Source: Hyphomicrobiales bacterium (GTDB taxonomy: Bacteria > Pseudomonadota > Alphaproteobacteria > Rhizobiales > Beijerinckiaceae). From it: a stretch of 64,000 nucleotides of DNA. The notes under the pieces are model-generated. The model did no database searches. It saw only the letters and a list, made by a program, of their open reading frames with translations, and had not been told where the DNA came from. The DNA lies in assembly GCA_900473415.1 (NCBI GenBank), contig UCLR01000010.1, forward strand, positions 351,762 through 415,761, read 5' to 3'. Shown piece after piece: positions 44,492 to 54,601 of this stretch; positions within the stretch are counted from its first letter, which is position 1; each line of letters opens with the position of its first letter. Made by a program: the position numbers and the translations under genes.

Positions 44492-45202
44492 TGCACCCCC
44501 ACGCAGACTGTCTTCCCCGAAACGCCGGGAAGCAATTTCACGCTATGAATCGAGATCGCCTACGTCAACGAGATAATCCCTCGTTTCTTCTTAGAATTCA
44601 GACGACGCAAATCGCAAATAAAGCCCGCTCTAGATATTTATGAGATTATATTAACTTATCATTAGGCGATCTTAATTGCCTTTAATACGGATTACCGCCC
44701 CGTTATCAAACCAAGACCCCAGACCGAATCTTTCGACGGCCCGGGCTTGAATTTGACCTATATAAACGGCATCTAAAAACCCGGTAAGACTTTCGAAACC
44801 ATGGCCTTGGTGTCGCGGCCGGCCGAAGCGTGCCGCCGCAGATGGTCAGGCGCCCTCCACCCGGCCGTGCGCGGCGGAGCTGGGGCTTCGCTCCAGGTTC
44901 TTTGCGCAGCACGAGCGCTCAGACTTCGGAACCGATGCCATTTCCAAAAAAGGTACGGCAGCCACCGCTCGACGGTGAAGCATCTCGCTCAATATGCCGG
45001 CCTCTCGGCTGCTGAAACATGACGATCATATCTTCGCAAGTTCAACTGATCCTAATACATCCCATTACCAAGATAACATTCGACAAACGACACGCCACAC
45101 AACCAATAAATTGATTCAAATTATCTATGATCGAGCGCGAAAGCTTCACACAAGCGAGCCGAGATGGAATGCGATCCAAAGATTTCGTCTTGGAGAGTGG
45201 CA
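44492..45202. other. 711-bp intergenic region between ftcR and flgE
   Basis: No supported gene is seen. About 44540-44780 and 45020-45130 are markedly AT-rich compared with the surroundings. A perfect TATAAT lies on the minus strand at 44650-44645 upstream of ftcR, without a good -35. The region must carry the ftcR and flgE promoters and probably binding sites for flagellar regulators. Small open frames here have no family resemblance. Confidence 0.6.
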
Positions 45203-46468
45203 ATGAGCATCTTTGGCATCATGCGTACCGGCGTCTCCGGCATGGCCGCGCAGGCCAACAAGCTGGGGGCCGTCGGCGACAACATCGCCAATGTGAACAC
45301 CGTCGGATACAAGCGCGCCTCGACCGAGTTCTCGTCGCTGATCTCCGAGGGCAACCACGCCGAGTACAACTCCGGCGGCGTCAACACCTCGATCCGCTAC
45401 GCCATCAGCGAGGAAGGCCTGATCATGGGGTCGAGCTCGCCGACCAGCCTCGCGATCAAGGGTAACGGCTTCTTCGTCGTCTCCGACGCCGGCGGCACGA
45501 ACTACATGACGCGTGCCGGCAACTTCGTTCTCGACGGGAACAAGGACCTGGTCAACGCGGCCGGCTTCTATCTGATGGGCTACCCGCTGACGAACGGCAA
45601 TCCGAGCGTCGTGGCCAACAGCCTGGACGGCATGGAGCGCATCAATCTCGGCAATATCTCGTACCAGGCCAACCCGACCACGCAAGGCGCGATCCAGGGC
45701 GTGCTCGACTCCAATACGGCCATCGTGCCCGCCGCTACCTTGCCCTCCGCCAACGTCGCGGGCAGCACCTATTCGAGCAAGTCGTCGATCGTCACCTATG
45801 ACAATCTCGGCAACAAGAAGATGCTCGACGTCTACATGGCCAAGACCGGCACGGGCCCCGATACCTGGCAGGTCTCGGTCTTCGACCAGTCGACGGCGAC
45901 CGCCGGTGGCTTCCCCTATGGCGCCGCAGGCTCCGCGCCGCTCGCGACCGCGACGATGACCTTCGACGGCTTCGGCCAGCTCACCACCGCCCCGGCCACA
46001 TTCAGCGTCGCGATCCCCGGCGGTTCCACCGCGAACATCGATTTCAGCTCGGTCTCCCAGGTCGCGACCGGCGAGACGGCGCTCGAGCTCGCCGTCGACG
46101 GCAATGCTCCTTCCGCAGTCGAGGACGTTGAGATCGCCGGAGACGGCACGGTCTATGCGATCTTCGAGAACGGCTCGCGCCTGGCGACCTATCGCATCCC
46201 GCTCGCGACGGTGCCGAGCCCGGACCAGCTCACCCCGGGATCGGGCAACGTCTACTCGGTCAGCCAGCTCTCCGGCGACGTCATCGTCGGCTTTCCCGAG
46301 ACCGGCAGCTTCGGCTCGGTCAAGGCCGGGGCGCTCGAGCAGTCGAATGTCGATCTCGCCACCGAGCTGACCGCGATGATCGAGTCGCAGCGCAGCTACA
46401 CCGCGAACTCGAAGACCTTCCAGACCGGCTCCGAGCTTCTCGACGTCCTGGTCAACCTGAAGCGCTGA
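45203..46468 (+). CDS. flgE: Flagellar hook protein FlgE
   Basis: A 421-residue hook protein. The N-terminal axial motif GDNIANVNTVGYKRASTEFSS and the C-terminal ALEQSNVDLATELTAMIESQ define FlgE, and the middle domains are Gly/Thr-rich. The ATG at 45203 lies behind TTGGAGAG. It is the first gene of the long plus-strand hook/export operon, 31 bases before flgK. Confidence 0.96.
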   Translation: MSIFGIMRTGVSGMAAQANKLGAVGDNIANVNTVGYKRASTEFSSLISEGNHAEYNSGGVNTSIRYAISEEGLIMGSSSPTSLAIKGNGFFVVSDAGGTNYMTRAGNFVLDGNKDLVNAAGFYLMGYPLTNGNPSVVANSLDGMERINLGNISYQANPTTQGAIQGVLDSNTAIVPAATLPSANVAGSTYSSKSSIVTYDNLGNKKMLDVYMAKTGTGPDTWQVSVFDQSTATAGGFPYGAAGSAPLATATMTFDGFGQLTTAPATFSVAIPGGSTANIDFSSVSQVATGETALELAVDGNAPSAVEDVEIAGDGTVYAIFENGSRLATYRIPLATVPSPDQLTPGSGNVYSVSQLSGDVIVGFPETGSFGSVKAGALEQSNVDLATELTAMIESQRSYTANSKTFQTGSELLDVLVNLKR

Positions 46469-46499
46469 CGGCGACTGATACGCCAGCGAGGATGCTACC

Positions 46500-47978
46500 A
46501 TGAGCCTTTCGTCAGCCCTGAATGTCGCCCAGTCGTCTCTGGCGGCAACCTCGCTGCAATCCTCGATCGTCTCGCGCAACGTCGCCGGGGCGAGCGATCC
46601 GAACTTCGGCCGCAAGGCGGGCCTGCAGGTCACGACCTATGGCGGCGCGGTCAAGATCGCCTCGATCGGCCGGGCGATGGATGCCGTGCTCTTCACCAAC
46701 AAGCTGAACGCTACCTCCTCGACCTCCGCCCAGCAGGCGATCGTCGATGGGCTCGACAAGTTGGAAAACACCATCAATGACCCCGAGCTCAACCAGTCGC
46801 TGGCCGCTCAGCTCGGCGCGCTGACGAACGCGCTGCAGCAGTACAGCGTCACGCCCGACGATCCGCTGCTGGCGCAGGACGTGCTGACCAAGGCCAACGA
46901 CATCGCCACGGCGCTGAACCAGGCGAGCGGCACGATCAGCGAGGTCCGTACCCAGGCCGATGCCGACATGGCCAGCGGTGTGGACCGGGTCAACCAGCTG
47001 CTCAGCGAGTTCGAGACGAATAACCAGGAGATCGTCAAGGGAACCAAGGCCGGCCGCGACGTCACGGACCTGCTGGATACCCGCGACCGCATCCTCTCCG
47101 ACCTCTCGGAAGAGATCGGGATCAGCACCTCGACCCGCGCCGACAACGACATGGTGATCTACACCGACAGCGGTGTGACCATGTTCGAGACGGTGCCGCG
47201 CAGCGTTACGATGACGCCGAGCTATGCGCTCGGCCCGAGCAGCGTCGGCGCCTCTGTCTTCGTCGACGGCGTGCCGGTCACCGGCTCCAGCACCGGCCCG
47301 ATCATGCCGATCAAGTCCGGCAAGATCTACGGCGCCTCCGTCGTCCGCGACGACATCGCCGTGACCTATCAGCGCCAGGTCGACGAAATCGCCCGCGGTC
47401 TGATCGAGGCCTTCGCCGAGACCGACCAGACGGTGGTCCCGCCGGCCGTGCCGACCCAGCAGGCTGGCCTGTTCACCACAGGCACGGCCGCAATCCTGCC
47501 GAGCGGCACTGCAGTAACCGGCATCGCTGCCCTGATCCACGTCAATCCGGCAGCCGACCCCTCGCAGGGCGGCAATCTCGACAAGATTCGTGACGGCGGC
47601 CTTTCCGGCGCAGCCTATGCCTACAACACCACCGGTGCGGCCGGCTTCTCGGACCGCATCCAGGGCATGCTGGACTCGCTCAACGCCCAGCGCAATTTCG
47701 ATCCCGCCGCGAAAGCCGACCCGACCAACAGCCTGGCCGGCTTCGCGAGTTCATCGGTTGGCTGGCTGGAGGCGCAGCGCCAGACCGCCACCACGACGCT
47801 CGGCTACAACCAGGCGCTGCTGCAGCGCACGACCGAGTCCCTGTCGAACGCCACGGGTGTCAACATCGACGAGGAGATGACGCTGATGATGGAGCTGGAA
47901 CGCTCCTATGGCGCGTCCTCGAATCTGATCGCAACCGTCGACCGGATGCTGGACGCCCTGCTCCAGGCTACGAGGTAA
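46500..47978 (+). CDS. flgK: Hook-filament junction protein FlgK
   Basis: A 492-residue HAP1. The N-terminal LQSSIVSRNVAGASDPNFGR and C-terminal GVNIDEEMTLMMELERSYGA, with helical D0/D1 regions, are those of FlgK. It forms the first junction ring between hook and filament. The ATG follows CGAGGA. flgL starts 3 bases after the stop. Confidence 0.94.
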   Translation: MSLSSALNVAQSSLAATSLQSSIVSRNVAGASDPNFGRKAGLQVTTYGGAVKIASIGRAMDAVLFTNKLNATSSTSAQQAIVDGLDKLENTINDPELNQSLAAQLGALTNALQQYSVTPDDPLLAQDVLTKANDIATALNQASGTISEVRTQADADMASGVDRVNQLLSEFETNNQEIVKGTKAGRDVTDLLDTRDRILSDLSEEIGISTSTRADNDMVIYTDSGVTMFETVPRSVTMTPSYALGPSSVGASVFVDGVPVTGSSTGPIMPIKSGKIYGASVVRDDIAVTYQRQVDEIARGLIEAFAETDQTVVPPAVPTQQAGLFTTGTAAILPSGTAVTGIAALIHVNPAADPSQGGNLDKIRDGGLSGAAYAYNTTGAAGFSDRIQGMLDSLNAQRNFDPAAKADPTNSLAGFASSSVGWLEAQRQTATTTLGYNQALLQRTTESLSNATGVNIDEEMTLMMELERSYGASSNLIATVDRMLDALLQATR

Positions 47979-47981
47979 GTC

Positions 47982-49031
47982 ATGAAGACCACTTTCGTTT
48001 CGAGCTCCGCCCTCTCCAACGTGCTACGGAGCACCGTCCTGAAGGCGCAGGAGCGGCTCATCGGCGCCAACAAGGAGATGACGACCGCCCGCTTCGCCGA
48101 TATCGGCCTCAGCATCGGCGCGCGCACCGGGCTCACCGTCGGCGTCCGCGCCCAATACGACCGCATCGAGGGCCTGCTCGACACCAACGGGCTGGTCTCG
48201 CAGCGGCTCGACGTGACGCAGGAGGCGATGGGCAGCATGCTCAGCGTCGCTCAGGACTTCATGGCGACGCTGCTGGCCGTCCGCAACGGCGAGAAGGGGG
48301 CCGACGTTCTCGTCACCGAGGCGAAGCACGCCCTGCAGTCGATGATCGGCGCCGCGAACACGTCGGTCGGCGGGCAGTATGTCTTCGCCGGCATCAATAC
48401 GCAGCAGCAGCCTGTCACGGACTATTTCGGGAATCCGGCACCGGCCAACAAGACCGCGGTCGATACAGCCTTCGCCGCGGCCTTCCCGACCGCGACCTAT
48501 CCGACGGCCGCCGATATCCCCGCGGCCGACCTGACGACCTTCCTGCAAGGCGCCTTCGCGACGCAGTTCGCCGATCCGGCCTGGGGGACGAACTGGTCGA
48601 GCGCCAGCAACCGGGATCTGACGGCCCGGATCTCGACCAACGAGGTCATGACCGTCTCGACCAACGCCAACGAGCCCTTCATGCGGGACTTGGCCAAGGT
48701 CTATACGATGATCGTGGGCCTGCCGACCGCGGATCTGTCGCAGAACACCTACGAGGCACTGGTCGGCGAAGCTCTCAAGACCGTCAGCGATGCCGTTCAG
48801 GGGCTGATCAAGACGCAGGCGCAACTTGGCTCGGCCCAGGCGCGGATCAGCACGGCGACCGACCGGCTCAGCACCCAGCGCGACATCCTGGCCAAGCAGG
48901 TCAACGGGCTGGAGGGCGTCGATCCCTATGAGGCGAAGCTGCGCGTCGACCAGCTCACAACCCAGATCGAGACTTCCTACGCGCTCACGGCCCGGTTCCA
49001 GAGCCTCAGCATCCTCAACTACATCAGCTGA
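47982..49031 (+). CDS. flgL: Hook-filament junction protein FlgL (flagellin family)
   Basis: A 349-residue HAP3 with flagellin-type N- and C-terminal helices (LRSTVLKAQERLIGANKEMT and DQLTTQIETSYALTARFQSL). It is shorter in the D2/D3 part than flagellins and lies directly behind flgK, so FlgL is the best call. The ATG is preceded by CGAGGTAAG. flaF follows after 41 bases. Confidence 0.93.
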   Translation: MKTTFVSSSALSNVLRSTVLKAQERLIGANKEMTTARFADIGLSIGARTGLTVGVRAQYDRIEGLLDTNGLVSQRLDVTQEAMGSMLSVAQDFMATLLAVRNGEKGADVLVTEAKHALQSMIGAANTSVGGQYVFAGINTQQQPVTDYFGNPAPANKTAVDTAFAAAFPTATYPTAADIPAADLTTFLQGAFATQFADPAWGTNWSSASNRDLTARISTNEVMTVSTNANEPFMRDLAKVYTMIVGLPTADLSQNTYEALVGEALKTVSDAVQGLIKTQAQLGSAQARISTATDRLSTQRDILAKQVNGLEGVDPYEAKLRVDQLTTQIETSYALTARFQSLSILNYIS

Positions 49032-49072
49032 GCCTCGGCTCGAGAACTGACCAAGCAAGCTGGAGAACCAGA

Positions 49073-49420
49073 ATGTATCATAGCTCCTATCTCGCGGTCG
49101 CCGAAGATGACTTCGCCCAGGCGCGGGCCAATGAGTGGCGGGCGCTGGACCAGGCCGTCACGCTGCTTGAGGCGGCACGCCCCACCGGCCCCGCGTCCAG
49201 CGAGACCATCGCGGCGGTGCAGTTCCTGAAGCGTCTCTGGACGCTGCTGATCCAGGACCTCGGCAGCGAGGACAACGCCCTGCCGCAAGCGCTGCGCGCC
49301 TCGCTGATCTCGATCGGAATCTTTGCGCTGCGACAGGGCGAAGCCCTGCGGCTCGGCCAGTCCGACGACTTCGACGCGGTCATCGACGTGAACAAGATGA
49401 TCCGGGACAGCCTGGCGTGA
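49073..49420 (+). CDS. flaF: Flagellar biosynthesis regulator FlaF
   Basis: A 115-residue FlaF. In Caulobacter and rhizobia FlaF is needed for flagellin synthesis and secretion and acts opposite to FlbT. The segments AVQFLKRLWTLLIQDLGSED and LPQALRASLISIGIFALRQG are family hallmarks. The ATG follows TGGAG. flbT is immediately downstream, as in other alphaproteobacteria. No flagellin gene is in the window. Confidence 0.93.
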   Translation: MYHSSYLAVAEDDFAQARANEWRALDQAVTLLEAARPTGPASSETIAAVQFLKRLWTLLIQDLGSEDNALPQALRASLISIGIFALRQGEALRLGQSDDFDAVIDVNKMIRDSLA

Positions 49421-49440
49421 AACCAAGCAAGGACAAGGTG

Positions 49441-49932
49441 ATGAAGAAGGCGATGAGCCTGTCCCTTCGCGCCAACGAGAAGATCTACATCAACGGCGCG
49501 ATCCTGAAGTTCCCACATAAGGTCACCCTCGAGATCCTGAACGACGCGACGTTCCTGCTCGAAGCCCATGTCATCCAGCCGGAGCAGACGACGACGCCGC
49601 TCAAGCAGCTCTACTTCGTCGTCCAGACCATGCTGATCGATCCCGCCAGCGCGGGCACGACCCGCCTCCTCTTCGAGAAGATGCTGACCTCCACGGCCGG
49701 CAGCTTCGAGGACGTCGATGTGCTGAGCGGCCTGAACGTGGTCGACAAGCTGGTGACCGAGGACCGCTTCTACGAGGCGCTCAAGCAGCTGCGCGCTCTG
49801 TTTCCGGTCGAGGCCGGCATCCTCGCAAGCCCCGGGCAGGCTTTGGAGCCTAGGCTTTCCGACATGCCGCCCGTAGCGGCGACTCCGTCCGTGCTTCCGG
49901 CATCGACGGTTCTCGCTCCGCGCGCGGCCTAG
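49441..49932 (+). CDS. flbT: Flagellin translation repressor FlbT
   Basis: A 163-residue FlbT. FlbT binds the flagellin mRNA leader and controls its stability in Caulobacter and rhizobia. LSLRANEKIYINGAILKFPH and LEILNDATFLLEAHVI are typical. The ATG at 49441 is preferred, with AAGGA seven bases before it; a GTG at 49417 overlapping the flaF stop (GTGA) would add eight residues. The C-terminal 25 residues are Pro/Ala-rich. A 71-bp gap with an imperfect hairpin (about 49945-49978) precedes flgD. Confidence 0.93.
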   Translation: MKKAMSLSLRANEKIYINGAILKFPHKVTLEILNDATFLLEAHVIQPEQTTTPLKQLYFVVQTMLIDPASAGTTRLLFEKMLTSTAGSFEDVDVLSGLNVVDKLVTEDRFYEALKQLRALFPVEAGILASPGQALEPRLSDMPPVAATPSVLPASTVLAPRAA

Positions 49933-50003
49933 AGCATTCGATCGGCCCGAACCGTTTCCGTTCGACCGGTCTTGGGCCGAACGGACAACGCGAGGAGCCG
50001 ATC

Positions 50004-50285
50004 ATGGACGTCAGCAGCACCACCGGCGTGGGTACATCCGCCGCGAGCAGCACGAAATCCAGCGCCACGGGTGGAACCACCATGGGCGACTACAACACCT
50101 TCCTGCAGCTCCTGATCGCCCAGGCCAAGAATCAGGATCCGACCAACCCGACGGATCCCTCCCAGTATGTCCAGCAGTTCGCGGCGCTCTCGCAGGTCGA
50201 GCAGACGGTCACGACCAATGCGAAGCTGGACCAGATCATCGCCGGCATCGCGGCGCTGAACCCCGCCTCGCAGCCCGAAAGCTGA
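50004..50285 (+). CDS. flgD: Hook-capping protein FlgD, short form
   Basis: A 93-residue FlgD. Residues 28-75 are the conserved N-terminal capping segment (GDYNTFLQLLIAQAKNQDPT, then SQYVQQFAALSQVEQTV). The protein ends just after KLDQIIAG, so the C-terminal beta domain of other FlgD proteins (about 130-230 residues in all) is absent. fliQ begins 11 bases later, leaving no room for a lost C-terminus. The ATG lies behind GAGGAG. Confidence 0.9.
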   Translation: MDVSSTTGVGTSAASSTKSSATGGTTMGDYNTFLQLLIAQAKNQDPTNPTDPSQYVQQFAALSQVEQTVTTNAKLDQIIAGIAALNPASQPES

Positions 50286-50296
50286 GCTTCACGCCC

Positions 50297-50563
50297 ATGA
50301 ACGAGGCGGATGCTCTCGACATCCTGCGCGACGCCACCTGGTCGATCATCGTCGGCTGCGGGCCGGCGGTGCTTTCGGCCATGGCGGTCGGCATCTTCAT
50401 CGCGCTGATGCAGGCCCTGACGCAGGTCCAGGAAGCGACCCTGACCTTCGTGCCGAAGATCGTCGTCATCTTCGTGGTCGTGGCCGCGACGGGCTCCTTC
50501 ACCGGCGCCCATCTCTTCGCTTTCACCGAACGCGTCTACGCGCGCATCGAACGCGGCTTCTGA
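50297..50563 (+). CDS. fliQ: Flagellar export gate protein FliQ
   Basis: An 88-residue protein with two membrane helices (about 16-41 and 53-75), the FliQ layout, and typical segments MQALTQVQEATLTFVPK. It forms the export gate with FliP and FliR. It lies between flgD and flhA. Confidence 0.94.
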   Translation: MNEADALDILRDATWSIIVGCGPAVLSAMAVGIFIALMQALTQVQEATLTFVPKIVVIFVVVAATGSFTGAHLFAFTERVYARIERGF

Positions 50564-50623
50564 GCCCGCGCTCGGAAGCTTCTTTTCGCCAAGACCTCCC
50601 CCAGGGACAGGAACAAGGCCAGC

Positions 50624-52723
50624 ATGGCGACGCAGAACGTCATATCGGCGGGCAAATCCGCGGAGATGCCCAACAGCAAGCGCGATATCGGCTTCGCGGT
50701 CGGCATCATCGGCATCCTCACGGTGCTGTTCCTGCCGATCCCCTCCTTCGTCATCGACTTGGGCCTCGCGCTCTCGATCGCACTCTCGGTGCTGATCCTG
50801 ATGGTGGCGCTGTGGATCCAGAAGCCGCTGGAGTTCTCGTCCTTCCCGACCGTCCTGCTGGTCGCCACGATCCTGCGGCTGTCGCTCAACGTCGCGACGA
50901 CGCGCGTCATCCTCTCGCACGGCAATGAAGGCTCGCATGCGGCGGGCTACATCATCGACGGCTTCGCGCGCATCGTCATCGCCGGCGACTTCGTCATCGG
51001 CCTCATCGTCTTCATCATCCTGGTGACGGTGAACTTCATCGTCATCACCAAGGGCGCGACGCGTATCGCCGAGGTCGGCGCCCGCTTCACCCTCGACGCG
51101 ATCCCCGGCAAGCAGATGGCGATCGACGCCGACCTTTCGGCCGGGCTGATCGACGCGCCCGAGGCCCAGCGCCGGCGCGGCGAGCTGGAGGAGGAAAGCT
51201 CCTTCTTCGGCTCCATGGACGGCGCCTCGAAATTCGTCCGCGGCGACGCCATCGCCGGCCTGATCATCACCGCCGTCAACATCCTGGGCGGCATCATCAT
51301 CGGTGTGACGCGCCACGGACTGTCGCTCGGCCAGGCTTCCGACATCTTCGTGAAGCTCGCCGTCGGCGACGGCCTCGTCACGCAGATTCCGGCACTGATC
51401 GTCTCGCTGGCCGCGGGCCTGCTCGTCTCCAAGGGCGGCACGCGCGGGTCGGCCGAGCAGGCGATCCTCAGCCAGCTCGGCAACTATCCACGCGCGCTCT
51501 TCGTCGCCTCGTTCCTGATGGTGATCCTGGCGCTCGTGCCGGGGCTGCCGCTCTTGCCCTTCGCCCTGCTCGGCGGGATGATGGCCTTCATCGGCTACAC
51601 CATTCCCAAGCGCATCGCCGCCCGGGAGGCCGCCGCCGAGGAGCAGCGCGCTCTGGAGGCCGAGCAGCAGGCCCTGCTGACGCCGCCCGACACGATCAAG
51701 GACTCGCTGAAGAGCGCCGAGATCGAGCTCCTGCTCGGCAAGCAGCTCGCCGCCGAGATGCTGAACGTCCATGGCGAGCTCGCCCACCGCGTCAGCAAGA
51801 TGCGCAAGAAGTTCGCGATGGAGTACGGTTTCGTCGTGCCCGAGATCAAGCTCTCGGACAGCCTGAAGCTGCCGCCCAAGGCCTATGAATTCCGCGTCCA
51901 CGGCACGGTCGTCGCCTCCGGCGAGATGCGTCCGGGCAGCGTGCTCGTCGTCACCGGCGACGGCCGCGTGCCCGACCTGCCGGGCGAGGAGGTCCGCGAG
52001 CCCGCCTTCGGCATGAAGGCGATGTGGGTCTCGGAGAGCTACGCCAACGAAATCCGGCGCGAGGGCCTTCACCCCGTCGACCGCCTATCGGTGCTGCTCA
52101 CCCATCTCAGCGAGACGATCCGCAAGAACCTCGGCCAGCTCCTCTCCTACAAGGACATGCGCGTCCTGCTCGACCGGCTCGGCCCCGAGTACAAGAAGCT
52201 TCTCGAGGAGATCTGCCCGCAGCACATGTCGCTGTCGAGCCTGCAGGCGGTGCTGCGCCTCCTGCTCGCGGAGCGGGTCTCGATCCGCAACCTGCACCTC
52301 ATCCTGGAAGTCATCGCCGAGATCGCGCCGCATGTGCGCCGCGCCGAGCAGATCGTCGAACATGTGCGGATGCGCATGGCCCAGCAGATCTGCGGCGACC
52401 TGACCGAAGGCGGCGTGCTCAACGTGCTCCGGCTCGGCAATCGCTGGGACCTCGCCTTCCACGAGAGCCTGAAGCGCGACGCCAAGGGCGACGTCATCGA
52501 GTTCGACATCGATCCGCGCCTGATCGAGGAGTTCGCGGCCGAGGCGACAACGGCGATCCGCAGCCGGATGGACAAGGCGCAGAGCTTCGTCCTCGTCACC
52601 AGCCCGGATGCGCGTCCTTACGTCCGTATGATCGTCGAGCGCATCTTCCCCGCGCTCCCGGTGCTGTCGCATGTCGAGATCGCCCGCGGGCTGGAGGTGA
52701 ACCAGCTGGGCACGATCTCGTGA
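50624..52723 (+). CDS. flhA: Flagellar export apparatus protein FlhA
   Basis: A 699-residue FlhA. The N-terminal half has about eight membrane helices (from residue 22) and the FHIPEP-type segment [20 protein letters not shown]. The soluble C-terminal domain (about 350-699), the docking platform for export substrates, is complete. The ATG lies behind ACAGGAACAAGG. fliR overlaps its stop by four bases (GTGA). Confidence 0.97.
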   Translation: MATQNVISAGKSAEMPNSKRDIGFAVGIIGILTVLFLPIPSFVIDLGLALSIALSVLILMVALWIQKPLEFSSFPTVLLVATILRLSLNVATTRVILSHGNEGSHAAGYIIDGFARIVIAGDFVIGLIVFIILVTVNFIVITKGATRIAEVGARFTLDAIPGKQMAIDADLSAGLIDAPEAQRRRGELEEESSFFGSMDGASKFVRGDAIAGLIITAVNILGGIIIGVTRHGLSLGQASDIFVKLAVGDGLVTQIPALIVSLAAGLLVSKGGTRGSAEQAILSQLGNYPRALFVASFLMVILALVPGLPLLPFALLGGMMAFIGYTIPKRIAAREAAAEEQRALEAEQQALLTPPDTIKDSLKSAEIELLLGKQLAAEMLNVHGELAHRVSKMRKKFAMEYGFVVPEIKLSDSLKLPPKAYEFRVHGTVVASGEMRPGSVLVVTGDGRVPDLPGEEVREPAFGMKAMWVSESYANEIRREGLHPVDRLSVLLTHLSETIRKNLGQLLSYKDMRVLLDRLGPEYKKLLEEICPQHMSLSSLQAVLRLLLAERVSIRNLHLILEVIAEIAPHVRRAEQIVEHVRMRMAQQICGDLTEGGVLNVLRLGNRWDLAFHESLKRDAKGDVIEFDIDPRLIEEFAAEATTAIRSRMDKAQSFVLVTSPDARPYVRMIVERIFPALPVLSHVEIARGLEVNQLGTIS

Positions 52724-53475
52724 CGCCGATCACGACCGACACGCTGCTGCAGACCTTCCTGGTCTTCTGCCGCGTCGGCGCCTGCCTGATGTTGATGCCG
52801 GGCTTCTCGAGCCCGCGCGTCCCGCAGCAGATCCGCCTGCTGATCGCGTTTTCCGCGACGCTGGCCCTGACGCCCTTCGTCCTGCCGACCTTCGGCAATG
52901 TCGTCTCCAATCCGGACCTGGGCACGATGCTGCGCATGATCGTGGCCGAGACGATGACGGGCTCGCTGATTGGGCTGATGGCGCGCTTCTTCTTCCTGGC
53001 GCTGCAGACGATCGGGACGGCCATGGCGACCGCGTCGGGGCTCGGGCAGATGCCGGGCCTGCCGATAGACGAAGGCGAAGCCTCGGCCCCCTTCGTCACG
53101 CTGATCACGCTCACCGCCTCAACGCTGATGTTCGTGACGAACCAGCATGCCGAGGTGATCCGGGCGCTCGCCGGCTCCTACTCGCGGATCGCGCCGGGCA
53201 CCGCCTTCGAGGCGCAGGCAGGGCTGATCCAGCTCGCCGACCGCGCCTCGGACACGTTCTATCTGGCGCTGCGCATCGGCAGCCCCTTCATGATCTACGG
53301 CGTCATCGTCAATCTCTCGATCGGCCTGATGAACAAGCTGGTTCCGCAGATCCCGGTCTATTTCATCTCGCTGCCCTTCGTCATCGCCGGCGGCCTGTTC
53401 CTGCTTTACTTCACCGGTCCGGAGGCGTTGCGCCTGTTCATAACCGCCTTCTCCTCCTGGCTCGCAAACGGCTGA
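52720..53475 (+). CDS. fliR: Flagellar export gate protein FliR
   Basis: A 251-residue membrane protein with about six helices. [20 protein letters not shown] is the FliR start, and [20 protein letters not shown] the typical C-terminal segment. The start is a GTG at 52720 overlapping the flhA stop (GTGA); the frame is open within flhA upstream but without similarity. A small coiled-coil gene follows 6 bases later. Confidence 0.94.
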   Translation: MTPITTDTLLQTFLVFCRVGACLMLMPGFSSPRVPQQIRLLIAFSATLALTPFVLPTFGNVVSNPDLGTMLRMIVAETMTGSLIGLMARFFFLALQTIGTAMATASGLGQMPGLPIDEGEASAPFVTLITLTASTLMFVTNQHAEVIRALAGSYSRIAPGTAFEAQAGLIQLADRASDTFYLALRIGSPFMIYGVIVNLSIGLMNKLVPQIPVYFISLPFVIAGGLFLLYFTGPEALRLFITAFSSWLANG

Positions 53476-53481
53476 CAAGAG

Positions 53482-53883
53482 ATGGACGCCCGCCGCCTCA
53501 AGTCGATCGAGCGGATGCTGGCGATCCAGTCCCGCATCCGCGGCCTCGCCGAATGGCGTCAGAAGGCCATCGAGCAGAAGGCCGCGGCAGCGAGAGACGA
53601 GTCGCGTGCGCTGGTGGCTGCGATGAACGGCGGCGGCCTCGTCGATGCGCTCTTCTCCGACATGACCGCCAAGCGCCTCCACCGCGTCACAGTATCGATC
53701 GGAGAACTGGACGCCGCCGCCGCCGAGCAGGCGAAGCAGGTCATGGCCGAGACCGGCCGCGAGAAGCGCACGGAGCGCCTCGTCGACAGGCTGCGCAAGG
53801 TCAAGCTCAGGAGCGACCAGGACAAGGCGCTGGCCGAGATCATGGACGGGGCAGAGGCCAGGCGCGCGGCAAGCCTCGAATAA
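53482..53883 (+). CDS. Small helical protein, possibly FliJ-like
   Basis: A 133-residue, charged, all-helical protein with no membrane segment. It has long coiled-coil stretches (about 8-45 and 78-130, rich in Arg, Lys, Glu and Ala). Its size, shape and place directly behind fliR fit a FliJ-type escort or a similar soluble export factor, but I see no diagnostic FliJ motif, so the role is inferred. The ATG follows CAAGAG at short spacing. Confidence 0.65.
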   Translation: MDARRLKSIERMLAIQSRIRGLAEWRQKAIEQKAAAARDESRALVAAMNGGGLVDALFSDMTAKRLHRVTVSIGELDAAAAEQAKQVMAETGREKRTERLVDRLRKVKLRSDQDKALAEIMDGAEARRAASLE

Positions 53884-53932
53884 GCCTGAGCTGTCAGGCT
53901 CTCGCCACGAGATCAGGCATCAGGAAGATCAC

Positions 53933-54595
53933 ATGGCCATCTCCCCGCCGTCGGATATCGTTCTCGACGTCGTCAGCGCGGCCGATCCGTCGCGCTACAC
54001 CGCCGCCTTCGACAGGCTCGCACGCATGAGCACGCCCGGCGCCGCCGGCTCACTCTTCGCGTCCGCCTTCAATGAAGCCTCCACCTCGACGGTGCAGGGG
54101 CTTGCCGATGCGCGCGCGAAATTCGCAAGCCTTGCGCCGCTGAAAACGTCCCAGGATGGCAAGGCCGCCGCGAAACCCGCCGTTCCGGCCCAGACCGAGA
54201 AGACGCTGCGGCAGTTCGAAGCGCAGGTGATCTCCACCTTCATCGAGCAGATGATGCCGAAATCGGAGGAGAACGCGAACACCTTTGGCAGCGGCCTCTC
54301 CGGCGACGTCTGGCGCTCGCAGCTCTCCGAGAAGATCGCCGGCGAGATCGCCAAGTCCGGCGGGCTCGGCATCCGCGAGAAGATCCAGGCGGCGCTGGTC
54401 GCGCGCGCCGGAGCGACGCCGGGCGTCGAGGGCACGGATTCAGCCGCGGCTCAAAAGGTTCTCGACCGGAAGCTTTCCGGCGCCAACTCCCGCGACGCGG
54501 CCGTGCCGCTCGCCGTGGAGCGCCAGTTCCTGAACATCACCAAACCAGGCCTCGCCGCCGGCGCGCTGCGAAGCTCCCACACTCCACGAGCGTGA
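53933..54595 (+). CDS. Rod-binding protein, FlgJ N-domain type
   Basis: A 220-residue protein with a rod-binding (FlgJ N-terminal) domain at about 88-150: LRQFEAQVISTFIEQMMPK, NTFGSGLSGDVWRSQLSEKI, GEIAKSGGLGI. There is no muramidase domain, as in other rhizobial FlgJ-like proteins. It should cap or chaperone rod assembly in the periplasm after export by the flagellar system; no Sec signal is visible. It lies between the coiled-coil gene and a FlgN-like gene. Confidence 0.85.
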   Translation: MAISPPSDIVLDVVSAADPSRYTAAFDRLARMSTPGAAGSLFASAFNEASTSTVQGLADARAKFASLAPLKTSQDGKAAAKPAVPAQTEKTLRQFEAQVISTFIEQMMPKSEENANTFGSGLSGDVWRSQLSEKIAGEIAKSGGLGIREKIQAALVARAGATPGVEGTDSAAAQKVLDRKLSGANSRDAAVPLAVERQFLNITKPGLAAGALRSSHTPRA

Positions 54596-54601
54596 CGCGA
54601 C

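Noticed and set aside
44801..45206. Two small plus-strand open frames of about 70 codons upstream of flgE
   Set aside because: No ribosome sites and no recognisable similarity; they lie in the AT-rich control region and one overlaps the flgE start.
50132..52072. A 646-codon minus-strand open frame inside flhA, and similar long frames opposite rpsA, argG, fliI and the Hsp70 gene
   Set aside because: GC-rich codon bias on the true strand produces long antisense frames; these have extreme Arg/Asp/His content and no domain, while the sense genes are certain.
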